Source: Peptococcaceae bacterium (lineage in GTDB: Bacteria; Bacillota; Peptococcia; Peptococcales; Peptococcaceae). From it: a stretch of DNA of 15,122 nt. The stretch lies in the NCBI GenBank assembly GCA_017532485.1, contig JAFXJE010000077.1, forward strand, positions 1 through 15,122. The letters are read 5' to 3'. This document shows positions 6,866 through 14,976 of this stretch, piece by piece. The translations under genes and the position numbers were made by a program. Every line of letters starts with the position of its first letter. Within the stretch, counting starts at the first letter, position 1. The notes under the pieces are model-generated. The model saw only the letters and a program-made list of their open reading frames with translations. It was not told the DNA's origin and ran no database searches.

Positions 6866-8104
6866 ATGCGTTGGCAAAGAGTAGGCGCTATGGTTGCGAC
6901 AATTGTAGCGGTATTGATTTGCGCTCTGGTATTATTCCCTACATATCAGAATAATGCTATTTTGGGCTTGGATTTACAAGGTGGTGTCATGGTAAGATTG
7001 GAGGCTCCAGAGGGGACTTCCAGTGAAGATATGGATAATGCGATGAGTGTTATTTCTAATCGTGTTAATGCTTTAGGGGTAAGTGAGCCTGAAATCAGAC
7101 GTGAAGGCGACTATCGTATTTCTGTTGAATTGCCTGGTGTAAAAGATGCTGAGGAGGCAGTACGCGTAATTGGGACAACGGCAAAATTGCAATTTGTCCG
7201 TTATGATACTGGTGAAATTATTCTCAGTGGCAATCAATTGAAAAAAGCTGCCGGCTATATGGACCAAGAAACAATTGACCCTACTAAACAATATGGTGTG
7301 GCTTTGGAATTTAATAATGAAGGTGCAGATATTTTTTCTAAAGTAACGTCAGAATTGTGTGAAAAATATGGCGAAGGTGATGTAAATAGAGTTATTGCGA
7401 TTGTTTTGGATGATGCGATTATTTCTACACCAGCAGTTAATGAGCCAATTATGAACGGTAAAGCTGTAATTAACGGCAATTTCACCTCTATGGAAGAAGC
7501 AAGAAGCTTAGCTTCTATGCTTAATGGTGGTGCTTTGCCTGTTGATTTGACTATCGTAGAAAAACGTACAGTTGGTCCACAATTAGGGGCAGACTCTATT
7601 GAAAAAAGTATTCAAGCAGCAATTGTTGGGATTATTATTTTAGCAGTATTTATGATTGTGGTATATCGTGTGCCGGGTATAATTGCGACATTTGCTCTGT
7701 TATTGTACGCACTTATTGTTATTGGTGTTAATGTGGCTATCAATGTAACGGTGACCTTGCCGGTTATTGCAGCTTTCTTGCTTTCCTTGGGGATGGCAGT
7801 TGATGCCAATGTAATTATTTTTGAACGATTGAAAGAAGAATTAAGAGCTGGCAAGACTTTGCGTGTTGCTGTTGATTCCGGTTTCAAGAAAGCTTTTGCG
7901 ACAATTTTTGACTCCAATATTACTACTTTGCTAGCAGCAGTCATCTTAATTGCTTTTGGGACAGGCACAATTCGTGGCTTTGCTATTACCTTGACTATTG
8001 GTATTTTGGCTAGTATGTTGACAGCGATTACCTTTACTCGCTTTATGCTGAATTTATTGGTATCTTCTAACTTAGTGACCAATAAAAAATATTATGGAAT
8101 GTAG
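6866..8104 (+). CDS. secD: Protein translocase subunit SecD
   Basis: An RND-superfamily membrane protein that, with SecF, uses the proton motive force to pull proteins through SecYEG from the outer face of the membrane. At 412 residues it is the short form usual in Clostridia-like bacteria, rather than the roughly 615-residue form of Escherichia coli. The first helix (about 6-26) is followed by the SecD signature ILGLDLQGGVMVRLE (32-46). The periplasmic P1 and head region covers about 47-235. Five C-terminal helices begin near residue 250 and include the conserved VDANVIIFERLKEE (312-325). GAGGAGG (6852-6858) 7 bases upstream fixes the ATG. A yajC gene, often next to secD, is not seen upstream. 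secF follows without a gap. Confidence 0.96.
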   Translation: MRWQRVGAMVATIVAVLICALVLFPTYQNNAILGLDLQGGVMVRLEAPEGTSSEDMDNAMSVISNRVNALGVSEPEIRREGDYRISVELPGVKDAEEAVRVIGTTAKLQFVRYDTGEIILSGNQLKKAAGYMDQETIDPTKQYGVALEFNNEGADIFSKVTSELCEKYGEGDVNRVIAIVLDDAIISTPAVNEPIMNGKAVINGNFTSMEEARSLASMLNGGALPVDLTIVEKRTVGPQLGADSIEKSIQAAIVGIIILAVFMIVVYRVPGIIATFALLLYALIVIGVNVAINVTVTLPVIAAFLLSLGMAVDANVIIFERLKEELRAGKTLRVAVDSGFKKAFATIFDSNITTLLAAVILIAFGTGTIRGFAITLTIGILASMLTAITFTRFMLNLLVSSNLVTNKKYYGM

Positions 8105-8116
8105 GTGAGACGCGTG
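8103..8116 (+). promoter_or_regulatory. Ribosome binding site deciding the secF start
   Basis: AGGTGAG (8103-8109) overlaps the secD stop and lies 4 bases before GTG 8114. An earlier in-frame GTG at 8105 falls inside this site and has no Shine-Dalgarno of its own. Confidence 0.6.
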
Positions 8117-8986
8117 AAAGATATTATCGGAAAAAGAAAGATATGGTATATCCTTTCCTTGGTAATTATTATTCCAGGGCTGATTTCCTTGATGTTTCAA
8201 GGCTTGAATTTAGGCATTGACTTTGCCGGTGGCAGCGTTATGCAGTTAAAATTTGCCCAGCAAGTAGATATTGCTGATTTGCGTGAAGGATTGACAGAAT
8301 TTGATTTAGGTGGCAGTAAAATTCAAGTTATGGACAATGACTCTTATCAAGTTAAAACAATTGAGCTAAGCCAAGAAAAACAAGATGAAGTGATAAATGC
8401 TTTAACTGAAAAATTTGGTGAAGTGGAAATTTTACGTAACGAATCTGTTGGTCCTACCATAGGTAAGGAATTGCGGACAGCTGGTTTGATTTCTCTGACT
8501 TTGGCAATTTTAGTTATTGTATTATATATTAGCTATCGTTTTGAATTACATTTTGCTATTGCTGCTATTTTAAGCCTTGTGCATGATGTATTTATCGTAG
8601 TTGCTATTTTCTCTATTTTGCAGTTAGAAGTGGACAGTACTTTTATTGCAGCAGTTTTGACTATTTTAGGTTATTCTATTAATGATAAAATTGTTGTTTT
8701 TGACCGAATTAGAGAAAACTTAAGTACCGTAAAAAAAGAAGATTTGGCACCATTAGTTAATAATAGTATAATTCAAAGTTTAACCCGTTCTTTAAATACA
8801 TCTATTAGTACTTTGATTTTATTAGTGGCTTTGTTCTTCTTAGGTGGTGAAACAACTAAATTATTTGTTTTAGCGATGATTATTGGGATTGTTGCTGGGA
8901 CTTATTCTTCCTTGTGTATTGCCAGCCCAATTTGGTATGAAATCAAAATGAGAAGTAAAGCTAAAAGAATTGAAGCTTTAAGATAA
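8114..8986 (+). CDS. secF: Protein translocase subunit SecF
   Basis: The partner of SecD in the SecDF complex. The 290-residue product has the first helix at about 11-30, the SecF signature LGIDFAGGSVMQLKF (33-47) and a small extracytoplasmic domain to about 122. Five helices follow, with the conserved TILGYSINDKIVVFDRIREN at about 183-202. Aspartates D190 and D197 in this motif lie in the helix implicated in proton flow. Preferred start is GTG 8114, giving the N-terminus MKDIIGKRKIWY; GTG 8105 would add three residues. The 9-base spacing to the secD stop implies coupled translation. A strong hairpin terminator follows 8 bases after the stop. Confidence 0.95.
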   Translation: MKDIIGKRKIWYILSLVIIIPGLISLMFQGLNLGIDFAGGSVMQLKFAQQVDIADLREGLTEFDLGGSKIQVMDNDSYQVKTIELSQEKQDEVINALTEKFGEVEILRNESVGPTIGKELRTAGLISLTLAILVIVLYISYRFELHFAIAAILSLVHDVFIVVAIFSILQLEVDSTFIAAVLTILGYSINDKIVVFDRIRENLSTVKKEDLAPLVNNSIIQSLTRSLNTSISTLILLVALFFLGGETTKLFVLAMIIGIVAGTYSSLCIASPIWYEIKMRSKAKRIEALR

Positions 8987-8994
8987 AAAATAGC

Positions 8995-9032
8995 AAAAAA
9001 TGCAAGAGTGTGGGTGCACTCTTGCATTTTTT
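8995..9032 (+). terminator. Rho-independent terminator after secF
   Basis: A perfect 10-bp stem (9001-9010 with 9017-9026) has a 6-base loop. It is extended by six A residues on the left (8995-9000) that pair with six T residues on the right (9027-9032). The symmetric A/T flanks mean it could terminate in both directions, but only plus-strand genes lie nearby. Confidence 0.93.
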
Positions 9033-9033
9033 A

Positions 9034-9063
9034 TTGCTCAAAATAATAAAGATGTGTTATTAT
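9034..9063 (+). promoter_or_regulatory. Possible promoter of the recJ-relA-dtd group
   Basis: TTGCTC (9034-9039) and TATTAT (9058-9063) are separated by 18 bases and lie directly behind the secF terminator. A promoter is needed here because the terminator cuts off secDF transcription, but the boxes are imperfect and the region is AT-rich throughout. The rest of the gap to 9110 shows no other structure. Confidence 0.35.
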
Positions 9064-9130
9064 TATAAGATAGAAATTTTATCTGTTTTTTAGAAAAAAG
9101 GCAAATATTGTAGCAAAGGGGGTGGCTGTA

Positions 9131-12100
9131 ATGAAGACAAATAGATGGATTGTTCAAGAAGTAAATCAAGAATTACAGCAGAAGCTGGTAAAAGAATTAG
9201 AAATATCACCAATATTGGCAAATTTATTAATTAACAGAGGTTACAGCGAGCCCGAAGCAGTTCGTGCATTTTTAAATCCTAGTTTGGATAATCTGACTTC
9301 TCCATTTGCCCTGCTAAATATGGGAGCGGCTGTAGAGAAAATTTTGGTGGCAGTGGAGCGTCAAGAAAAAATAATGGTGTACGGGGACTATGATGTAGAC
9401 GGAATTTGTGCCAGTGTTATTTTATACCAAGGTCTGAAGGAATTAGGAGCAGCAGTAGATTATTATGTACCTAACCGTATTGAAGAAGGTTATGGGATTA
9501 ATATTCCTGCTTTAGAGGCGATTGCCGAAGCAGGTGTAAAATTAATTATTACTGTAGACTGTGGTATCAGTGCAGCTGCTGAGATTGAAGCTGCGAAAAA
9601 ATTAGGAATTGAATTTGTCGTTACAGACCACCATCAGCTGCCGACAATTCTGCCAGATTGTATTATTGTTGACCCTGTTTTATCAGCAACGGAATATGAT
9701 GCTTGGAAAGATTTATGTGGTGCTGGTGTTTCTTTTAAATTGGTTCAAGGTTTATTTAATCAATATTATCGAGAACAGGGATTTACCGAAAGAATGGTTC
9801 CTTATCTAGATTTGGTAGCTTTAGCAACTGTTGCTGATATTGTGCCTTTAAAAGGCGATAATCGTATTTTAGTTAAGTTTGGTTTGGAAGAAATGGCTAA
9901 ATGTCGCAGACCAGGTTTGACTGCTTTATGGAAATTGGCGCAAAATGGAGAACTAAGTGTTCCAAACACAACTGTGGTAGGTTTTGGCTTGGCGCCTCGC
10001 CTAAATGCTTGTGGTCGTATCGGTGATGTGCGTTTAGGATTACAGCTTTTATTAACCGATAATGAGAGTGAAGGTAAGGAAATTGCCAAGAAGTTAGATG
10101 AAGAAAATAAACAGAGACAAAATATTGAACGGGAAATATATGAAGAGGCGCTAGAAAAAGTGGTAAGTGCTGCCGATGAAGAACATCTTGGCTTAGTAGT
10201 TGTCGGTGAGACTTGGCATCCTGGCGTAATTGGGATTGTAGCTTCGCGTTTAGTTGAACGCTTTTATACACCGACTATTGTCTTGACTTATGTGAACGGA
10301 ATATATAAGGGGTCGGGACGAAGTGTAGAAGGATTTCATCTGCAAAAAGCTTTGGCAGAATGTTCTGATTTGTTACTCAATTATGGTGGACACAGTCAGG
10401 CGGCAGGCTTAAGTGTAGCTCCCGAAAATTTAAGTGAGTTTAGACGAAGATTTGCTCAAGTTGTGGCTAATCAAAGTAAAGGTCAACAATTTATGCCAAA
10501 CTTGGTCATCGACAGTGAAATTAGTTTGGCAGATATTAATTATGAAACTTATCGAGAAATTAGTAAAATTCAGCCTACAGGAACATTAAATCCACCACCG
10601 TTATTTGTATGTCGTGGTCAAAAAACTATTGAAAGCAGAACAGTAGGCAATAATGGTGACCATTTGCGAATTAAGGTGCGTGGTCCACAAGGAGATATTT
10701 TTGGGATTGGTTTTAAAAAAGCTGATTTAGAGCCATTAGTACAAGATGGTTCTGTTGACATTGCTTTTCATATGGATAAAAATGTTTTTAACGGCAAAAC
10801 CACCTTACAGATGTTGATTTATGATATTAAATCTTACCGTCGTCCCGATAAAATGGATATGGTTGACCGTTTGTTTTTCTATAGTGGAGAATACTTAAAA
10901 CGCAATATTTATCAATGTTTGGTTGAGCAAAATCAATTCTATACGAAGATAGTAGGCGTTACTTTTGAACAACGGCAGGAGATTATTGCGAAATTGGAAG
11001 CAGGTCAGGAGCTGCGTTTATGTCGGGAACCTGAGAATGTGCATGATAGTAATGCGATTGCTGTTTATACAAAAGAAAAACAAATTGGTTACTTAAAGAA
11101 AGAATTGGCTCGTCAATTGGCGGAGCTGATTGATAAAGGCAGAAATTATCGTGCTATTGTTACTCAAGTTACCGGTGGGAAAGATAGAAATTACGGAGTC
11201 AATATTTTAATCGAATATATAGACCCTTCGCTAAAACAATTAGCAGAATATGTTGCTCAAAAGCGTCAAGAATTAGGTCTATTACCTGAACATGAATTAC
11301 AGGAAAAAATTCGCGAGGCAATTATTGGGGAAAACAATTATCGCGAGAAACAACAAGAAACTATTAATCAATTGATAGATGGTAAAAGTTTATTGGCTAT
11401 TTTAGGCACAGGGCGAGGTAAATCGGCTATTTTCCAAAGCTATAGTGCATATTTGGCTTTGCGTCAGGAAAAAATAACCGTAATTGTTTATCCTTTGCGT
11501 GCGTTAGTTAATGACCAGCTGCAGTCTTTGCGCAAAAAACTGGTGCCTTTGGGTATAAATGTTCAGATGGCTAGTGGTGCATTAACTAAAGAACAACGAG
11601 CAGAAATGTTTAGTTTTTTAGCTAATGGCAAAGTTGATATAGTTTTAACTACACCTGAGTTTTTGGCTTGCCATCAAGATAAATTCAAGGCGATTAAAGA
11701 AAAAATAGGTATGATTGTAGTAGATGAAGCTCATCACTTAGCCAGTCATCGCAAAGGCTATAAGCAATTACCACAAGTTATCAAGGAATTGCAGCCACCA
11801 CAGGTATTGGCAGTAACTGCCACAGCCAATGATTATACTGCTCAAACAATTATGGAAGCCTTAAATTTATCAGCTAGAGTTATTGACAATCATATCAGAG
11901 AAAATTTGCAGTTGATAGATTTGCGTCAAGCAGAAAGTAAAATAGATGAATTGAATAGAATTATCAAAAAAGGCGAAAAAACTTTGGTTTATGTTAATAG
12001 TCGGCAGATGGTTGTAAAATTGGCAGGGGAATTGCGTAATGCTGCTGATGATACGATTAAACCTACTATTTGCTACTATCATGGTGGTTTGCCAATAGTA

Positions 12101-12754
12101 GACAGAGTGAAGATTGAGAATGATTTTCGTGAAGGTACTTTAAAAGTAATTGTAACAACGAGTGCTTTTGGTGAAGGCATTGATGTACCAGATATTCGTC
12201 ATGTGGTTCTGTACCATTTGAGTTTCTCCAAAGAGGAGCATAATCAGTTGGCAGGCCGTGCGGGACGAGATGGAAGTCTTGCGTATATTTATCTTATGTA
12301 TAATCGGCGTGATGAAAACTTAAATATGAATGTTTTGAAAAGCAGTTGTCCGGGCAGAGAAATACTGGGTAAATTCTATAAAATGCTGCTGGAGTTAGCG
12401 ACTAATCAACAGACTATAGAATTGACCAACCAACAGTTGGCAGATATGGTGATTTCACGAAAAATTTGTCAAGCCACACCAGATACTATCAGCTATTGGT
12501 TAGGTGTTTTTGAAGAATTGGGCTTTTTAGAACGCGAAAGAGAAGGAAACAAACGTCGAATTACCATGATTGCTAATCCTGCGAAGGTAGAATTGGAGCA
12601 ATCATTATGGTATCAAGAAGCAGTTGCGGAATTGGAAGATTATCAGAAATATTTAGCTGTTGCTTTCCATAACGACATGGATTATTTATTGAAAATGGTT
12701 AATCAGCCGATATATCCCGCAGAATGGCTAAAAGTTGAGGGGGGAAATGTATAA
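9131..12754 (+). CDS. recJ: RecJ exonuclease fused to HIRAN domain and RecQ-like SF2 helicase
   Basis: A 1207-residue three-part protein; bacterial RecJ alone is usually about 560-800 residues. Part 1 (about 1-575) is a complete RecJ, the Mn-dependent 5'-3' ssDNA exonuclease. The DHH motifs are YGDYDVDG (84-91), TVDCGIS (141-147), TDHHQ (165-169) and ATVADIVPL (232-240). DHHA1 has GVIGIVASRL (365-374), GSGRS (394-398) and GGHSQAAGL (419-427); an OB-fold covers about 455-570. Part 2 (about 603-697) is a HIRAN domain, with IVGVTFEQRQE, LRLCREPENVHDSNAIAV and QIGYLKKELA. Part 3 (about 730-1055) is an SF2 helicase with Walker A GTGRGKS (759-765), YPLRALVNDQ, DEAH (865-868), TAT (896-898), TTSAFGEGIDVP and QLAGRAGRDG (1039-1048). 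The tail (about 1090-1145) resembles a winged helix. No RecQ zinc cysteines are present. ATG 9131 follows AAGGGGG (9116-9122); GTG 9122 lies inside that site. Expected role: DNA-end or gap resection in RecF-type repair. Confidence 0.93.
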   Translation: MKTNRWIVQEVNQELQQKLVKELEISPILANLLINRGYSEPEAVRAFLNPSLDNLTSPFALLNMGAAVEKILVAVERQEKIMVYGDYDVDGICASVILYQGLKELGAAVDYYVPNRIEEGYGINIPALEAIAEAGVKLIITVDCGISAAAEIEAAKKLGIEFVVTDHHQLPTILPDCIIVDPVLSATEYDAWKDLCGAGVSFKLVQGLFNQYYREQGFTERMVPYLDLVALATVADIVPLKGDNRILVKFGLEEMAKCRRPGLTALWKLAQNGELSVPNTTVVGFGLAPRLNACGRIGDVRLGLQLLLTDNESEGKEIAKKLDEENKQRQNIEREIYEEALEKVVSAADEEHLGLVVVGETWHPGVIGIVASRLVERFYTPTIVLTYVNGIYKGSGRSVEGFHLQKALAECSDLLLNYGGHSQAAGLSVAPENLSEFRRRFAQVVANQSKGQQFMPNLVIDSEISLADINYETYREISKIQPTGTLNPPPLFVCRGQKTIESRTVGNNGDHLRIKVRGPQGDIFGIGFKKADLEPLVQDGSVDIAFHMDKNVFNGKTTLQMLIYDIKSYRRPDKMDMVDRLFFYSGEYLKRNIYQCLVEQNQFYTKIVGVTFEQRQEIIAKLEAGQELRLCREPENVHDSNAIAVYTKEKQIGYLKKELARQLAELIDKGRNYRAIVTQVTGGKDRNYGVNILIEYIDPSLKQLAEYVAQKRQELGLLPEHELQEKIREAIIGENNYREKQQETINQLIDGKSLLAILGTGRGKSAIFQSYSAYLALRQEKITVIVYPLRALVNDQLQSLRKKLVPLGINVQMASGALTKEQRAEMFSFLANGKVDIVLTTPEFLACHQDKFKAIKEKIGMIVVDEAHHLASHRKGYKQLPQVIKELQPPQVLAVTATANDYTAQTIMEALNLSARVIDNHIRENLQLIDLRQAESKIDELNRIIKKGEKTLVYVNSRQMVVKLAGELRNAADDTIKPTICYYHGGLPIVDRVKIENDFREGTLKVIVTTSAFGEGIDVPDIRHVVLYHLSFSKEEHNQLAGRAGRDGSLAYIYLMYNRRDENLNMNVLKSSCPGREILGKFYKMLLELATNQQTIELTNQQLADMVISRKICQATPDTISYWLGVFEELGFLEREREGNKRRITMIANPAKVELEQSLWYQEAVAELEDYQKYLAVAFHNDMDYLLKMVNQPIYPAEWLKVEGGNV

Positions 12755-14952
12755 TGCTTCGCTTCAAAGATTTATTAGATGCAGTTTATGAGGTTAATCC
12801 AAAAGCTGATATGGAATTACTGGAAGAGGTTTATCGTTTTGCAGAGGATTTGCACAAGGGTCAGTATCGGAAGTCCGGCGAGCCGTATATTATACATCCT
12901 CTTTCTGTAGCGATTATTCTTGCCAATTTAGGGATGGATGAACATACTATTGCGGCAGGTTTGCTGCATGATGTAATTGAAGATACCGATTGCAAACAAA
13001 AATGTCTAAAGGACCATTTTGGTGATGAAGTAACATTTTTAGTTAATGGTGTGACTAAATTAAGCAAATTGGAATGTACCTCTAAAGAGGAAAGACAATT
13101 GGAAAGCTATCGAAAAATGTTTATTGCGATGGCTGAAGATGTACGCGTGGTGATGGTTAAATTAGCAGACCGTTTGCACAATATGCGTACATTGAATCAT
13201 CAACGTGAAGAAAAACAAAAAGAAATTGCCCAGGAAACTTTAGAAATTTATGCACCTATCGCTAATCGATTAGGTATTTCCAAAGTAAAATGGGAATTGG
13301 AAGATTTATGCCTGCGTTATTTGGAACCTGAAAAATATTATGATCTGGTTGAAAGAATTAATATGCGTCGCGAGGAAAGAGAAAACTTTATTTCCAACAT
13401 TATTGATACTTTGCAACAGGAACTGCAAAAAGCAGGTATCAAGGCTGAAATTTCAGGTCGACCTAAACATTTTTACAGCATTTATAATAAAATGAAACGC
13501 CAAAATAAAGATTTGAATGAGTTGTATGACTTATTTGCTGTGCGTTTGTTGGTGGAAGATGTACATGATTGTTATGGAGCTTTGGGTATAGTGCATACTA
13601 TTTGGAAACCGTTGCCGATGCGTTTTAAAGATTATATTGCTATGCCAAAACCTAATATGTATCAATCTTTGCATACAACAGTTATCGGCTCTGAAGGTGA
13701 GCCTTTTGAAATTCAAATTCGCACTTATGAAATGCACCGTACAGCTGAATACGGGATTGCTGCTCACTGGATTTATAAAGAAAGTGGTAATAGTGAAATC
13801 AGTAAGAGTTCCACTCAACTTAGTTGGTTGGAACAAATTAAAGAAATGCAAAATGAGGCTGAAAACAACAAGGAATTTTTAAATTCTGTAAAAATTGACT
13901 TGTTTTCAGATACTGTATTTATTTTCTCTCCAAACGGTGAGGTATATGAATTACCGGCTGGTTCTGTGCCATTAGACTTTGCCTATCGCGTGCATACGGA
14001 AGTAGGAAACAGATGTGTAGGCGCGAAAGTTAATAAACGCATAGTCCCACTGGACTATACATTGAAAAACGGTGACTTAGTAGAAATTTTAACTTCTAAG
14101 CAATCTAATGGTCCGAGTTTAGACTGGGTTAATTTATGCAAAACTTCGCAGGCTAGAAATAAAATCCGTCAATTTTTCAAAAAAGCAGGTCGTGAGGAAA
14201 ATCTGCAGCGTGGGAAAGAACAAGTTGAGCATGAATTGAAGAAAAAAGATGTAGATATCAGTCTGCTGCAAAAAAGTGAAATTTTGTCAAACTTGGCACA
14301 ACGTATGGGTTTCAATAGTTGGGATGATGTTTGTGTCAGCGTAGGCGTAGGTACACAAAATGTGGTGCAGTTGGCTGCTAAAATTTATGATGAATATCAA
14401 AAACAATATGCTCCAAAAACACCTAAGACTGTAGAAGAAATTTTAAGCAGTAAGAGTAATAAAGATATTCAACGCAAAAATAATAGCCAAAAGGTATCAA
14501 GCAGTAATGGGGTTATTGTTGAAGGTATGGAAGAAGTACCTGTGCGTTTTGCTCATTGTTGTAAGCCACTGCCAGGTGACCCAATAGTTGGGTATATTAC
14601 CAGAGGTCGTGGTGTTACAGTGCATCATGCCGGCTGTCCAAATATGCAAAGTATTGAACAGCATGAACCTGATCGGGTGATTTCAGTTCGCTGGGATGAA
14701 AGTGATGCAGGTGTATTCCAAGTAGAAGTATTTGTTATTGCTTTGGACAGACCAAAGATTACACCAGAAGTTATGGAGCTGATTAATGATGCTAAAGTTC
14801 ATATTACATCCATTACCTCTAAGGTTAAGGGTGCTAGAACTTATATGGATATCAGTATTGAAGTCCATAATTTGGAACAAGTCAGCATTATGATTGACAA
14901 AATTAAAAATATCAGTGATGTTTTGGAAGTTAAACGGACATTATCAAATTAA
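12754..14952 (+). CDS. relA: Bifunctional (p)ppGpp synthetase/hydrolase (Rel/SpoT family)
   Basis: Makes and degrades the alarmone (p)ppGpp, coordinating the stringent response at the ribosome. The 732-residue length is typical of Gram-positive Rel. The hydrolase HD domain (about 22-150) is intact, with H48, HDVIEDT (72-78) and KLADRLHNM (136-144). The synthetase domain (about 230-345) has RFKD at 290-293, the motif of bifunctional Rel enzymes (RelA of Escherichia coli has EFDD), and PKPNMYQSLHTT (298-309). A TGS domain covers about 386-447. A conserved-cysteine (zinc-finger-like) segment has HCC at 601-603 and C628, and an ACT domain spans about 655-730. Both catalytic centres look complete. 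The ATG shares its first base with the recJ stop (TAATG), with AGGGGGG (12738-12744) upstream, so translation is coupled to the RecJ fusion. dtd follows 24 bases later, an order common in Bacillota. Confidence 0.96.
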   Translation: MLRFKDLLDAVYEVNPKADMELLEEVYRFAEDLHKGQYRKSGEPYIIHPLSVAIILANLGMDEHTIAAGLLHDVIEDTDCKQKCLKDHFGDEVTFLVNGVTKLSKLECTSKEERQLESYRKMFIAMAEDVRVVMVKLADRLHNMRTLNHQREEKQKEIAQETLEIYAPIANRLGISKVKWELEDLCLRYLEPEKYYDLVERINMRREERENFISNIIDTLQQELQKAGIKAEISGRPKHFYSIYNKMKRQNKDLNELYDLFAVRLLVEDVHDCYGALGIVHTIWKPLPMRFKDYIAMPKPNMYQSLHTTVIGSEGEPFEIQIRTYEMHRTAEYGIAAHWIYKESGNSEISKSSTQLSWLEQIKEMQNEAENNKEFLNSVKIDLFSDTVFIFSPNGEVYELPAGSVPLDFAYRVHTEVGNRCVGAKVNKRIVPLDYTLKNGDLVEILTSKQSNGPSLDWVNLCKTSQARNKIRQFFKKAGREENLQRGKEQVEHELKKKDVDISLLQKSEILSNLAQRMGFNSWDDVCVSVGVGTQNVVQLAAKIYDEYQKQYAPKTPKTVEEILSSKSNKDIQRKNNSQKVSSSNGVIVEGMEEVPVRFAHCCKPLPGDPIVGYITRGRGVTVHHAGCPNMQSIEQHEPDRVISVRWDESDAGVFQVEVFVIALDRPKITPEVMELINDAKVHITSITSKVKGARTYMDISIEVHNLEQVSIMIDKIKNISDVLEVKRTLSN

Positions 14953-14976
14953 AACTTGGACAGCGAGGGGGATATC

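Noticed and set aside
7612..8082. Long minus-strand open frame (156 codons) antisense to secD
   Set aside because: It mirrors the codon pattern of the secD membrane helices, shows no domain and no ribosome site, and secD is unambiguous on the other strand.
9897..10271. Minus-strand frames of 95-124 codons inside recJ
   Set aside because: They lie wholly within the conserved DHH/DHHA1 coding region and have no protein-like features of their own.
10840..11330. Hidden frameshift or missed gene boundary between RecJ and the helicase
   Set aside because: The frame is continuous and its linker encodes a recognisable HIRAN domain, with no stop, start with ribosome site, or loss of coding character at either junction.
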